DNA from: Trema orientale
Lineage: Eukaryota; Streptophyta; Magnoliopsida; Rosales; Cannabaceae
Direction of reading: 5' to 3'
NCBI GenBank assembly: GCA_002914845.1
Contig: JXTC01000174.1
Span: forward strand, 232,098-296,097
Length of the DNA stretch: 64,000 nucleotides
Every line of letters starts with the position of its first letter. Within the stretch, counting starts at the first letter, position 1. A program made the translations under genes and the position numbers. This document shows positions 21,786 through 34,700 of the stretch, one piece after another. The notes beneath the pieces were generated by a model that was not told where the DNA came from, did no database searches, and worked only from the letters and a program-made list of their open reading frames with translations.

Positions 21786-24017
21786 GGGTTAATGATATTA
21801 ATTGTCCATGAATCACATATGTATCACTTTGCTCTCTGAATTTTTAATTTATACAGTAAAAGACCATGAATTATTATTGTTGCAATAATGATCTTTTTGT
21901 CACAAATTGTTAAATATTTAGCAGAAATAAGTTACTATAGTATACACAGTTTGATAATCGTAATCAACAATGAGATTCTAAATTTTTAACTTACACAGAA
22001 GATTACTAAGACTAATACAATTATTGCAACAATGACAACTTTTTTTTCACAAACTATTAAATTTTGAATAGAAATGAGTCATATATACATGATGTGCTTA
22101 TATTTTATACAATTTTTGCACACCTTTTCTATCTTAAATTTTGCTTAATTGTCATTATTCTAAAAATTTTTATTTTAATTTGTAGTTATTGGTTAACTTA
22201 AACAGGTTATGAAATATTTTATGCAAAATAGAAATTAAAGTGACATTTTTCTAAAAGGGAGTTGGAGAAAGATGAAATGAAGAATAAGTGAAGCCCATTG
22301 AATAATTGAGTAGAAGCCGAAGTATTAAATGCTAGAAGACCAAGTAAGGAAGCCCAAAAAGAATGCACGTGTTGAATTGGATTTGGAGTCAGTGACCATT
22401 TTGAGATTGTGTGATTCACTACCATACACATATATGTTGACGTGAAGAGAAGAAAAGCTTGGTGATTAGGATTGGATTTGTGTCGTGCATGAGGTTATTA
22501 TATATTATCAAGTATTTATAAAAACTTAATGTGAGAAATTGGAAGCGGTCAGCGGCCAAACAACACGAAAATGGGCTTGGCCCAATTTTAAGATTGACGA
22601 AAAGAAAGAAAACCGAGTGGCCCATTCTATATTTCCTCATATGCTTAGCGTTAGTTGTACTTTGGGCTTTGCATAAATGGTGGCCCAACTCAAAGATAGA
22701 ATGGGTTTGAGACTTTGACCAAATAGATGCGTGTATTTATTAAGTGGCAGTTTGTGATTTTGATCAGCGGCGTGATGATAAAGCAAACGTAATTTGAATA
22801 ATTGGGAAATTAAAGGGAGTCGGTGGACATGATATATATACAAGCACAACGAAAAAAAATAAAAAAACAGAGACACAACGGGAGGGAGCTAGCAGCAGCC
22901 GCAGTGCAAGGAGAGAGGGGCAGAGAGAATAAAAATAGAGAGAGTAATTGGAGGCTAAATTGGAAGAGGAGGCTTGCAATTATTCTCAATTATTCTGCAC
23001 TCTGTTCAACTCTCGTTTGTTTAGTTTTTATTTTCAGTTTTAATTATGTCGCGAATTTTTATTTTTAGTTTTGTTATTTTAGTTATGAACTAAATTAATT
23101 TTCTAGGATTACAATGAGATCTCTATATGTAGTTTGAATTATGATGTTTCCTCTTTGATTTTGTGATTTTAATTTACGAATTGTTTATTCTATCTTGTTC
23201 TTAATGCTTTTGAGTGCTATTTGTATGAACTAAAGGAATTTCAGATTTAGACCTAGATAGAATAACGCATGATCAAGATTAGATGAGTTAGTGTAGGATA
23301 GGAATATACCTACATAACATGTGCAATTGTTGAAAGACCTTAATCTTAATGAATCTTTTCTTAATCTAATTCACTTAGGAATATAGTGAGTTAATTAGAG
23401 GAGATATTTCTACATGACTATCGGAAGAGGCTTGTAGGTACACTAGGGTTCTTGATTGGCAATTCGGATTAAATAGTATTTCAAATAGGGTAACTAGTAA
23501 TTTAAGCATACGTAGAGCGAAAATTGTATTCCTAGGTTTATTTTCATTGGTAATTTGATAAATTATTTGCACTCTTTAATTTTATTTTATTATTTTATTG
23601 TTTTCTTTTAGTTTAAATTTTAATTTTAGAATTTTAAAATCGACTGTTTGAATAAATTGATAACTAGTCTAGGTTAGTATTTAACAAGTTATAGCAATTT
23701 CTCTGTGGGAACGATATATTTATTCATTACTTTATTACTTGTTCGATACGTGCGCTTGCGTATATAACATCCATAATAATACAACGAACAGTTTAGTAAC
23801 TATGATTAAAAGTGATATTCTGACTCATAGAAATAAATAATGCCTAATTATACGCTTTGTCCATGACTATTTTCTATTAAAAAACTAACAGTCTGTGACA
23901 AATGGGTCATTATTGCAATAATTGTATAATTAAAGGGCCACTACTATGTAAATTGAAAATTCGAGGAACAAAGTGATACAATGAATATAATTCAGGGATC
24001 ATTGTTATGTTTAACCC
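21786..24017. mobile_element. 2.2-kb Mutator-like element with long terminal inverted repeats
   Basis: The left end (GGGTTAATGATATTAATTGT) and the reverse complement of the right end (GGGTTAAACATAACAATGAT) pair as degenerate inverted repeats for at least 130 bp, including TTGCAATAATGA and TTGTCACA. Flanks are CCAAAATAA (21777-21785) and TCAAAATAA (24018-24026), a 9-bp target duplication with one mismatch. The left repeat is followed by a second diverged direct copy to about 22080. There is no transposase. The interior carries promoter/leader-like and LTR-like sequence. Confidence 0.75.
22790..23790 (+). mobile_element. LTR-like cargo inside the long-TIR element
   Basis: A TATA-like GATATATATAC (about 22830) is followed by a purine-rich leader and then AT-rich noncoding DNA. 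It ends in CTCTGTGGGAACGATA and TGCGCTTGCGTATA, which resemble the tail of plant LTRs from large non-autonomous retrotransposons. This is inference from general resemblance; limits are approximate. It could instead be a captured gene 5' end. Confidence 0.3.
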
Positions 24018-25476
24018 TCAAAATAATGACGATATTCTTTTTATTTTTATTCTTTTTTTCCTAAAAAAAAAGGTGGAGGGTCATGTCTACTTGATCTATT
24101 ATCTGTGTTTATTAATTTGTGTCTAAGTGGATATATTTATATATGTATCATTTTTTCTTGAGGGAGAGAGAGAAGAAAAGAGGAATTAATTATTTTAGAG
24201 TAAATTACGGTGAAAGTTCATTTTCTTACTCAAAATTTACATTTTGTAACCGTCAAATTTTTCCGTTAAATGCCACCTCATGAGACACATGTAAAAACCC
24301 AAAAATTTCAAGGGCAATTTGGTAATTTTGCCATCTTTTGAATTAAATATTCGTGTGTTTGACTGAATTTGAATTTTTGTTTAACTGAAAGAAATTTTCA
24401 AAACTAGGGACTATTTTGCAATTTTAGAGGATTTAAAAGCGGCAAGACTTAAGTCAGGGGCTTAAGTGCAAAGATAGTGGCCCATATATAGAGTGCCACG
24501 TTCCCCTCTCTTTTTCTTCTTCTTCCTCTCTCTCTCCATCTTCCTTATTCTCTCTTGGCCAAACGATGCAATCACCACCGCACTTGCCTCTAGCCACCGT
24601 AGAGGACTAGGACCTGCCTAGAACCGGTCGCCGCCTCGCTAGTGACTGCTAGTCGGACGCACAGGGCCGTTTCTCTGTTGTCGGTGAGGAGCCATTTTGG
24701 CAGTGGAATGAATCGGCTCCCGACGCCGAACCTCTGGTCGAGTTCTTGGGCTCTACAGATTCTTCTCGTCATGAGCATTAACATGTGGTGAGGTCCGTTC
24801 CTTGATTTAAGGCTCGATTGGAAAAACGACGTTTCAAAGCAAGTAATTAAAGGTTCGAAAATGATCCCTAATCCTTTGAACGACCGCCAAACGACACCGA
24901 ACGCGCTCCTTGGAGTAATATCGCTACTCTGTCGAGGCAGGAACTCAGTTACCCAATTTTCATACCTTACATAAAGACTTGATTATGTGACATATTGTGA
25001 AAAACGTGAATTTTAATGGTTTTGAATAATTATATGAACTATCTAGTTGATCTGAATTGAGTATAGACTATTGTGGTGTGATAGTAGATGCTTTTCATGC
25101 AGGTCTAAATGTTAGGATTATTTTCATGAAAATTCAAATATGTGGCATATTGTGAATTATGCGTTTACTATGGATTTTGTCGAATACATGAATTGCCTGG
25201 TGAAATTAAGATGATTATGGGTTATGCGATACGGTTTATAGATGCTTTTCATGGAAGTTTGAATTTTGAAATTTGTCCGAATTGCAACCGTTACACTGCC
25301 GGTTTTCCAAGAGCAGGAATGGTAAGTACGGTATGGCTATCCGAGTGTAGTTTTTGTGGAGTGCTTTACGACCACACCTGGGGTATTTGGGTGTTACGAG
25401 ACACTTAGTTAGTGGTTGGACCCCACCGTTGGTGTAGAGTGTATAAATCTATGTGAGACTTTTAGTTAATAGGGTG

Positions 25477-26105
25477 TAGGGCCAGCTCAATAAATTTTGG
25501 GGCCTAAGGCAAAAATTTAAAAAAAAAAAAAAATTCTAGAATTAAATTGTACTTATAAGAAAGTTTTAGACGGGTTTTTTTGAAAAACTTTTATTATTAT
25601 TTCTGAAGATAGAAGACAACTTCTTTTAGATATATTAGTTGAGTAATAAAATATGCAAACTATGATGTATTTTGACTTGATTAAATATATCAATAGCCAA
25701 TCTAGTAGGAAAATTAACTTAACAACTGAAAGAATGAACGTTGAATAAGAAATTAATGATACTGAAAAGTTTTAGAAAAAACAAGCTTTATAAAAAAAAT
25801 ACAATGAAATAAAAATAAAAATTTGTTCCAATTTTGGAAAGAAAGCAAGATGCCTACTAATTTTTTTTGCAATAAATAAAAAATTTATGAATTTAAGAAA
25901 AATACATTGATTCATTAAATCGAGATTAAAATTTTTGTAGTCTATTGAAACTACTATGTATTATTTACATATTTTAAGCATACGCATAGATATTAAGAAC
26001 TTTTAAATATGTGAAATCTTTAAAGGAAATTAGTAATTTGGGGCCTTAACTAGAGGTGAGGCCTAAAGCGATTGCCTTAATGGTCTTACCCTCGAGTCAC
26101 CCCTG
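25477..26105 (-). mobile_element. Non-autonomous hAT-like element, copy A
   Basis: A 629-bp AT-rich noncoding element with ends TAGGGCCAGCTC and (reverse complement) CAGGGGTGACTCGAGG. It matches copy B (28287-43624) over its whole length in the opposite orientation. No clear 8-bp target duplication is left. Frames are closed, so it depends on a transposase elsewhere. Confidence 0.8.
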
Positions 26106-26324
26106 GGTGTGCACCCTTGACCGTCGGTTCAAGTCCGTAGACCCACATAGAGGTCCAAGGTATACGACCATGTGTACATTTATGCTTGGGATTTGAGTTC
26201 GGGGTCTGAACTCAGGGTGTCGATTCACGTGGTACGTGTTGTTTTGGGATAAGATAAGGTATTATGAGCTCAGGGAATTTGAGCTGGTCCATATTATGAA
26301 CATGTTTCTTTTTTGGTTACTTCC

Positions 26325-26530
26325 ACTTGATAAGTGTAGGCATTCGGTGCCCCTCCAATCCAGCAGGTGAGACACGTTTGTGTCCCTCGGGCAATTTGGG
26401 ATTGGTAATCAGGCATAGGGTATTGCCTCTCCTCTAGTTACTCTCACCCAGTAGGTGTAGGCATACGGTACCCCTCCAAATCGACAGGTAAGATATTAGG
26501 TTGTCTCTCTGGTATTCTGGGATTAGTAAT
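26325..26530. repeat. ~120-bp tandem duplication inside the solo LTR
   Basis: GTGTAGGCATTCGGTGCCCC (about 26335) recurs as GTGTAGGCATACGGTACCCC (about 26455). Both are followed by CTCCAA..CAGGTRAGA and GGGATTRGTAATCA. Confidence 0.75.
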
Positions 26531-27336
26531 CAAAAAGAGAGTTGTTATAATGCTGTGATGAGGTTACATGAGCTTGTGGGTATTGAGCTGGTTGAGACTA
26601 CATACAGGTATTTATACTTTACTTACATACTTCCACTCATGGACTTTTAGGATTTGATTTATTTATATGGATTTTTGACTGTTTTTCAGCGTAGCTAACC
26701 CTGCAGGGATTCTATAAAAAAAATGGTTTTCAAAATGGCACTTTGACTTTTCTACGAGGCTTTTGAGATTATCCCATTTACATTCCTCCTATTTTCAGGT
26801 ATTGTTCGGTCGAGATAGGATTCATGTAGAATGAACGTATTGTTGACTCGTGTTTGTGGCCCTCTTTGTGTCATAATTTGTATTCAAACCCTATTCTCTC
26901 TCGTTCCCAAGTAAATCGTTTAGTCAAATTCTATGTGTTATGTTAAGTGAGTGTATGAGGATGTTTTAACTACTATTTTCAGGACTTGGTGTGTAAAGGG
27001 ACACTATGGTTTCTATGGAACAGGTTTTCAAAATTATAAGTACTTGGGATTGGGTTGGTTTCTTGTCAAATTAGTTTAAACATACTTGTTCAAGTGATTT
27101 ACAGACTTCATATTAATAAAGATAAGAGTTTTACTAACTTAAATTATTTCAACTAAAATAATTAGATTTTTTCGAAACTTTGAGAAATTTCCCTTGATAT
27201 GGGAACGATAGTGTTTCTAGGATAAAAAGGTAAAATCGAAGCATTTATTCTCATTCGAAACAAATAAATTTACTGTTTATTTATACCATAATTTAAAATT
27301 ATTAAAAGTTACGGTTTTAGATTTCTGGTCATGACA

Positions 27337-28278
27337 TATCAACTTCTAAGCTTAATTACAATTTTAGTAAATGTAAAAAAAGAAATCAAATTAAGAAAAT
27401 AAAAATAAATCAAATTAAATCAAAAGAAAAGAAAAAAGAATTTTTTTTAAAATAAAAAAACTAATTCAGTAAAAATCCCTTTTCTTCTCCACCCTTTCTC
27501 TCTCAAATCCTTCTCCAAAATGAAGCCTATTTGAAAAAGAGAACAAAAATTTCTGCAAAACTGAGGAGGAAACAAACCCTAAATTGCATGCGTGAAGGTT
27601 GAAGAAATTAGGATCCATTGAGGCAATTTTTCAAGAATAGAATTTTGCAGGTGTAGACTTAATACAAGCAAAAATATACTGCACTTGCAAAATTCTTCGA
27701 TTCACATTACTGGGCTTTTGATCTCATGAAATTTTTCGATTCACCAGGACCCTATAACTTGGTATAAAAGCACGACAAGCCTAATTTTATTTTAATTTAT
27801 TCTGATCAAATATACAACCTATATATATATATATATGGCTGGCCATGAAAGTTTTTCAAATAACTATCATTGATTTTCTTTTATCTATACAATATCAAGT
27901 ATAAGTGTTGTGAATTATCATGCATAATGATAAAAACTTCGAAATCTGATCGCCAAAGGCTCAAAAATAAAACTCATTAACAAGATTTCAATGTTGGGGT
28001 CTTAATTTCATCCTAAGGGGGCCACTAACTAGGTATTAGGCCCTGGGAAGGAGTGGATATTGGAAAAATTTGTATGGACTAGTCTAATCACTAATAACTC
28101 ACTATGTCTTAATTAAAGCATATTAAGGACAACTATATTTGTATGTATAATTGAATTTGCATAATATTACATACGGGCCATAATGGGATAGACACTTGTT
28201 CACTAACTAGCAAGAGGCCCATGAGCTCCCTCATTCCTGATGTCATAGCCGGTTCATTGGGCCATGACACCTCTCACC
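27337..28278. other. Intergenic DNA between the solo LTR and hAT copy B
   Basis: AT-rich, with a short TA tract near 27822-27836. No gene recognised. Part may belong to an older LTR remnant that continues beyond 43633, since the two sides are contiguous once the hAT/retrotransposon nest is removed. Confidence 0.45.
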
Positions 28279-28439
28279 ATAATTGCCAGGGGTGGCTCGA
28301 GGGTAAGGCTATTAAGGCAATCGCTTTAGGTCTCTTCTCGAGTTAAGGCCCCAAATTATTAATTTCTTTTAAGAATTTCACATTCAAAAGTTCTTAATAT
28401 CTATGCATAGGCTTAAATATGTAAATAATATATAGTAGT

Positions 28440-30202
28440 TGTTTTGGGGTTTTTCCGATTTTTGGGATTAATCCTTAAGCATGATATTGTGCTAATTAAG
28501 TAAGAGATTAGCGAGACCTAAGCCAGTTTACTCGGACTACAAGTAATACAAGGGAAACGACACCAACCTAGAAGAAACTATGTGTAGTACGGGTCAAGCT
28601 ACATGTCACTTGAAACCAAGCCAAACTACATGTAGTTCTGAGGCAAACTACATGTCGTACGGCCTAAACAACCTGCCGTTTGAGAGTGATACATGTCACA
28701 CAAGCTAAACTACATGCCGTTGGAGCCTTCTCTTCCTCAAAAGCAAGACCGGTTCTAAGCTTCTAGAATGATCTAGAAGATTCTTTAGCTTAAGCGCTAA
28801 GCTGGATTACTTGTAATAAAAGAACTTATGCAACAAGTTCTTATGAATAGATGACATCTCATCTACTTAATCTCTAAGATATCTTACAATTACAAGTACT
28901 TGTTGCCTAAGTACCTTTACATGAAGACTAGGCCAAACCAATGAGAAGCCGCCACCCAACCCTCTTAGACACCCCATTTACTTCTAGCCTAAGATCCCTT
29001 GTAGATTAAGGCATGAAATTGCCTATAAATGGGCGGCTCCCCCTTTGTTTGCAGGCGGATTGTTTTTGGAAGCTCACAATCTATAAAACACAATTATCTT
29101 CCCTCTCTTGTTATCTCACATTTTCTCTCTTCCTCTCTCGCTCTTCAATCTCTTAACCGAGTTCCCTCTTTGTCACTCTTGTGTCCTTGTTTTTGCTCTT
29201 GTTATTATCTTCAAGTTCTTAAGCCCATCCAAAGTCACCAAAATCCCATCACTCTTTCATGCCATCGACATCTCTTTTCCTTATCTTTCTCTCAACCCAT
29301 AGCCTTGCCCTATAGCATTACCGTCATAATTTCTCTCTTGTCCTAACCATAGACACACCATTACCACCATCATCTTGCCATTTCTACTTCACGATTATTG
29401 CTATCACATTTACTATCACCCTACCTCACTCATCTCAAGCCCGTGGTCACATCAATACCATTGTCACCAACCCGCAGCTAACATATAACCCACGCACTTT
29501 AGTGATTTGTGGGCCCCGAGCTACTCTCCTCGAACTCTGTGCTTGACCTGTGGCACAAGTTCGGGATCTTGTGTTCTCTCACTAACCCTCATTTATTTCT
29601 GTTATTATCTCGCTTATCATTATCTCTAATCAAATGGATGGTCTTACCGCCTAATAATCCTAACTTCTCTAACTAACTGGCACATGGACGGTATCGCCTT
29701 CGTCAGTTTCTAACTATTTATTTTTCTGTACTTTATTTCTGTTTCTAACTTCTAGTTGACACCGTGGTCGGTTTATTCGCCTCCGTCAACTAGAGCCTTT
29801 ATTCATTACTACATTACTATATCATTGTCGATCCGTAAGCTAGTTATCCCTGCAACCACCTGCGTACAGGGACGCCGTGGGAAGTGTCGTTTATCACTGC
29901 GACCGCCTATCGGGACTTTGATACGTAGTGTCAGCGTTATGATAATACTTACGTTATTATTACGCCGATATCGTATTAATTATTATATTGTAAGAACGTT
30001 ATCCCTGCAAACCGCTAACGTGGCAAGAACGCTGTGGGAAAAGTCATTTTATATCGACTGCCTATCAGGGCTTTGACACGTAGACAGTGTTGTGATAACT
30101 CTTACACATGCATACTAACCTTAATCTCAATTTTCTTCTGTTTTGTCTTAATTAATCACAGGTCTCATTAATTAATTAGAACACAAGGTCTGATCCCGAA
30201 CA
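28440..30202 (+). repeat. 5' LTR of the Tat-type element
   Basis: 1763 bp, TG..CA. Minisatellite-like copies of AAACTACATGTCGTAC lie at about 28590-28720. A TATA-box candidate CCTATAAATGGGCGG is near 29020, followed by a CT-rich leader. Two diverged copies of a block of about 150 bp, each starting GTTATCCCTGCAA, lie at about 29845-30100. Confidence 0.95.
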
Positions 30203-30226
30203 TTAAAAGGCGACTCCACTGGGGAG
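30203..30226 (+). promoter_or_regulatory. Primer-binding site region
   Basis: Directly after the 5' LTR, GGCGACTCCACTGGGGA (30209-30225) has the form of the tRNA-complementary primer sites of Tat-lineage elements. The exact tRNA was not determined. Confidence 0.6.
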
Positions 30227-30429
30227 TAGCCAAAGGGAAACTGACGTTTCTTCGGGATTCCCAAGATCCGCAAGTGCATCCCGTTACCTTATCCATTTCA
30301 TCTGGCAGTGTACCGTTACTCTGTCCGTTTTATTTCTCAACATTCGGCAGTATACCATTACTCTATACTATTACTCTACCCGTTTTTGTCAACCTCTGGT
30401 GGTGTACCGTTACTTTGCCCATTCTTCCG

Positions 30430-31765
30430 ATGGATAGTCAACAACAGCATCCTCAACTGCCACAACAACAAGAACCCTCTAATCTTGAGTTGGCTAACGC
30501 GGTCAACAGTCTGACCAATTCACTCAACGATCTCAGACGATCTCAGGAGCATATACAGGCATCTCGCGCCCAAATCCTACAACAACTAACTGAAGAAAAG
30601 AGGTCGAATGAAGCCGGATCTTCTACCCCGACTCTTAACCCAAGTGGCATTCCGCCTATCACGACAAATCAAAGCCCTGCTGTACCCAGAACTAGTGGAA
30701 ATGCTGCCAACGCTACTATCATCACGCCAAGCGATACCGGCAACAATTCTTCACCAAATTTCATCACTAAGGAGCAGTTACAAGAAATGTTCAAGCATGA
30801 AGCTGAAAGAGCCCATAGAAATGTAGCAGCCACAGAATTCCAACCTCCTTACCCTGCTTGGATTACTTCGAGGCCATACCCAAAGGACTATGTTAGTCCC
30901 TCATTTAAGAAGTTTAGCGGCAAGAATGGCAATGCTAGAGAACATGTTATTAGCTTCCTTGATGATCTTGGAGTTTATGCCTCTGACCATGAGCTTCGTC
31001 TGAGGGAATTCTCTAAATCTCTCACTGATAGAGCTTATTCATGGTTCGTCAGCTTACCTGCTGGCGGTATCACTACTTGGGAAGAATTGGTAACAGTGTT
31101 CTGTACTAAATTCTTCGTGGCGGAACATAACTTGGAGTTAGCCGACCTTGCTACTCTGAAGCAGCAGGAGAATGAGTCGCTTTCTCATTTTGTATGGAGA
31201 TTCAAAGAAATTGCTCTCGATTGCAGAGAGATGGTGTCTGAAAAAGGACTCGGTGTCTGAAAAAGGACTCATCCGCATCTGCATCAATGGGATGTTGACT
31301 CCATACCGGATTCACATCGAAAACCATGTCATCACCAATTTTGCTGACTTGATGTTTCGAGTCAACAACACTGAAGCATCCATGTCTCAGATGTACGTGC
31401 CAGCCCCTGTCCAGACGACGCCATCGCAAGGTGCAACCAGAGCTATGCCTTACAAGCAGAAAAGGATGGTAGCTATGATCGACCAACGCCGACCACCAAG
31501 AAGAGACCAAGATATCCCTTTGGTAATTCCATTTACCAACGAGCAAATTGACATACTTGTCCAAGCCTGGATAGAAGATGGAGATTTAGTCTGTCCACCC
31601 AACACCAGACCGCCAACCCCAGAGCAGTTAGCAAACCCACGGTTCTGCTTGTTCCACCGCAGGACCAGCCATCCTACTTCTGAATGTTATAAAGTCAGGA
31701 GGCATTATCTAATCAAATATCGAAGAGGTGAAATACTGCATGACAACCAACAACAAAGAGCATAG
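30430..31765 (+). pseudogene. Broken gag of the Tat-type element
   Basis: The frame starting MDSQQQHPQLPQ at 30430 leads into a retrotransposon Gag domain (FKKFSGKNGNAREHVISFLD, then TWEELVTVFCTKFF). A 19-bp tandem duplication (31233-31251 and 31252-31270) shifts the frame and causes a stop at 31258. Gag similarity continues in the next frame to a stop at 31763. The same gag frame is open from 30274, but the extra N-terminal residues look like leader. Gag would form the cytoplasmic particle; this copy cannot make a full one. Confidence 0.9.
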
Positions 31766-34700
31766 GTCAACCCCTTTCCGAGACACGGAGGCGGCCAAGT
31801 GAGAATGTGCAACATCGAGGAATACTCGAAGTCAAACCTGGCCCAGGTTAGTTCCTCCAAGGAGCAAGAAATAAATAATATAATGCATAACCTCACAAAT
31901 TCTCAAGTGTTCAAAAATCTTTTTGACACTCTCGAATTCAACGACGAGGCACGACGAGAAGCCACTTCTGCTCTATTCAAGATTTCTCAAAAATTTGGTT
32001 CGCAATGCTGCACCGTCAACCACGCGGTAAAGCGAACTGCCAAAAGGAGTGAAGACACAATCACTTTCTCTACAAAAGATGCCCAGGCCCCACACATGTT
32101 CCATAACAAACCGCTCTATGTAGAGGCCAAAGTGAATGAGTTGCTTCTTAAGCGTGCCCTCATTGACAATAGCTCTTCTGTCAATCTCATGCCATTAAGT
32201 ACTTTTAAAGCCGCTGGAATTCCAAAAGATAAGTTAGTCCTCCAAACAGTGCCCTTGGTGACCTTTGCTTCTGACACTTTTAACACCAAGGGCTGTGTCA
32301 ATGTGGATTTACAAATTAGTCCCATCAGAGCGTCCACTAAATTTCATGTCATTGATGTGAACGTCGCCTATCACATCTTGATTGGAAGACCTTGGCTTCA
32401 TCAACATCATGCAGTACCCTCTACCCTTCACCAGTGCATAAAAGCTATCAAGGGTAAAAAGGAAATCATGATTCCAGCTACCAAGACCCCCTTCGCGAAA
32501 GAAGAAATTTTCTAGGTTGAATCTACCTTGTACGAGGATCTCGCCGAGAGTATCAACACTGCAAGACCTCGTGGCATCAATCTAGGTGATGCAACCAGCA
32601 CACCTTCTGGAGGCGCGGAGATAAACCCAGTCACTCCCAAGAGGATCTTACTCCGAAAAGACATTCTTCCCAATGGCCGAACTGTGTATGGCTTCTGAAG
32701 GTGCGGCGAGGTCAGTGGTGGCCTCGCGAGCTCTCAAACAGAAAATGCCGAAGGAATGGAAGCAATTCCCCTCGCACCTGACAAACTACAAGACGAGCCT
32801 TCAAACCCGCAAGATGAATTGAAAAAAATCAACTTGGGTATCGACGGAGAGGAAAAGCCAACCTTCATCTCCGCTAATCTGGACGCCGAATTCGAAGCTG
32901 CTTTACTTTCACTCCTCAAAGAATATCGCGATGTCTTCGCTTGGTCCTATGAAGATATGCCAGGGCTTAGTAGTAAGTTAATTACCCACAAACTTGCTAC
33001 TAATCCCACTATTAAACCTGTTAAACAAGCAGCCAGAAATTTCAGCCCTCAAATTCAGCTCCAAATTCAAAAGGAAGTCCAGAAGCTTCTTGATACAGGA
33101 TTCATCCAACCCTGTATTCATACTATTTGGTTGGCCAACATCGTTCCTGTTAAAAAGAAGAACGGCTAAATTCGAATCTGCATAGATTTCCATGATCTAA
33201 ATAAAGCATGCCCGAAGGATGATTTCCCTCTCCCAAACCTAGACATGCTCATCGACACCACGGCTAACCACGAAATGTTCTCCTTCATGGATGGATTCAG
33301 TGGCTATAATCAAATCAAGATGGATCCAGAAGATGCGATCAAGACGGCATTTCGCACTCCTTTTGGAAATTTCTACTATGTGGTCATGCCATTCGGACTC
33401 AAGAACACTGGCGCCACATATCAGCGGGCTATGACTGCCATATTCCATGACATGATTCATGATTATGTCGACGATCTTGTGGTCAAGTCCCGAAAGCGAG
33501 AAATGTACCTCGACCACCTTAGAAGAGTATTTCAACGCTGTCGTCAATATAACTTCAAAATGAATCCGCTGAAGTGTGCATTTGGGGTCTCTAATGGCAA
33601 GTTCCTTGTATTTTTGGTACACAAAGAGGGCATTAGAATTGATGATGATAAGACCAAAGCTATAATCAACATGTCTCAACCTCAAAACCTTAAGCAGGTT
33701 TCCTATCTCCGAAGATTTATCCCTGCCTTAGCAACCATCATCAAGCCTCTGCACCAACTCACTAAGAAGTTAGTAGAATTCAAGTGGGAATTGGAGCATG
33801 ACCGTGCATTCGGTGAAATCAAGAAAATCCTTACTCACCCACAAGTCATGATCACTCCGTCCCCAGGAAAAGAACTGCTTATCTATTTGTCTGCCTCCGA
33901 CGAGGCAGTTGGAGTACTCATAGCACAAGAGTCCAGCGGGTAAGAAAAACCAGTCTACTACCTTAGTCGACTGCTCAAAGGTCCGGAGAAGAACTATCCC
34001 TTCAATGATAAGCTTTGTGTTGCACTGGCTTATGCAATACAAAAACTCCGACATTACATGCTCACTCATAGAGTGAAAGTGATCACAAACTCCAACCCGA
34101 TTAAGTTTCTTCTCCAAAAACCTGTTCTCAATGGACGATACGCAAAATGGATGCTCATGCTTAGTGAGCTCGATATATCGGTGGAAAAACCAAAAGCGAT
34201 CAAGAGTCAAGCTCTGGCCGAATTACTCAAGCATACCACACACGTTTCTGATGAGGAAATACTCTTTGTGGAAGATAGAGAAGATCACTGGACTTTTATA
34301 CTTTGATGGTGCCTTGACTCACAATGAAGGAAGTGCCGGGATAGTACTCACCAACAGTCATGGAGAAGTCTTCAAGAAAGCCGTCAAATTGGCCTTTCCT
34401 TGTTCCAATAATGAAGCCGAATATGAGGCTTTAGCTATCGGCCTAGATCTGGCCAATGACATGAAAATTTCCAAACTGAGAATCTGTGGAGACTCTAATT
34501 TGATTATCAAGCAGTTAGATGGAGAATTCGCAGTCAAGGAACCTGCTCTGCTCAAATATCGAGATGAAATTCGAAAGAGGCTCCGCAGTTTTGCCAATTA
34601 TGAATTGCAGTACATTCCTCAGTCACAAAATAAGTACGCCGATGCTCTGGCCACTTTAGTACTCAAGATCACTCCAACCAACGAAGATCTTATTCAAATC

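Larger units (their letters stand above)
24290..27336 (+). mobile_element. Probable solo LTR of a Ty3/gypsy chromovirus, split by a hAT-like element
   Basis: It begins TGTAAAAACCCAAAAATTTC and ends TTCTGGTCATGACA, in the style of Tekay/Del LTRs. It is about 2.4 kb after removing the hAT insertion at 25477-26105. It has a CT-rich leader-like stretch near 24510-24560, and contains no gag or pol. The flanking five bases (ACACA and TATCA) do not match, so the limits or the event are uncertain. An open stretch at 25142-25408 is part of this noncoding sequence. Confidence 0.5.

Noticed and set aside
25142..25408. 88-aa frame with CxxC pairs, zinc-finger-like
   Set aside because: It sits within noncoding LTR-type sequence; the cysteine spacing does not fit a known finger and the pattern is probably chance.
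33239..33685. 148-codon antisense frame, and others opposite pol
   Set aside because: These are shadows of conserved reverse transcriptase and integrase coding sequence; no independent signal.
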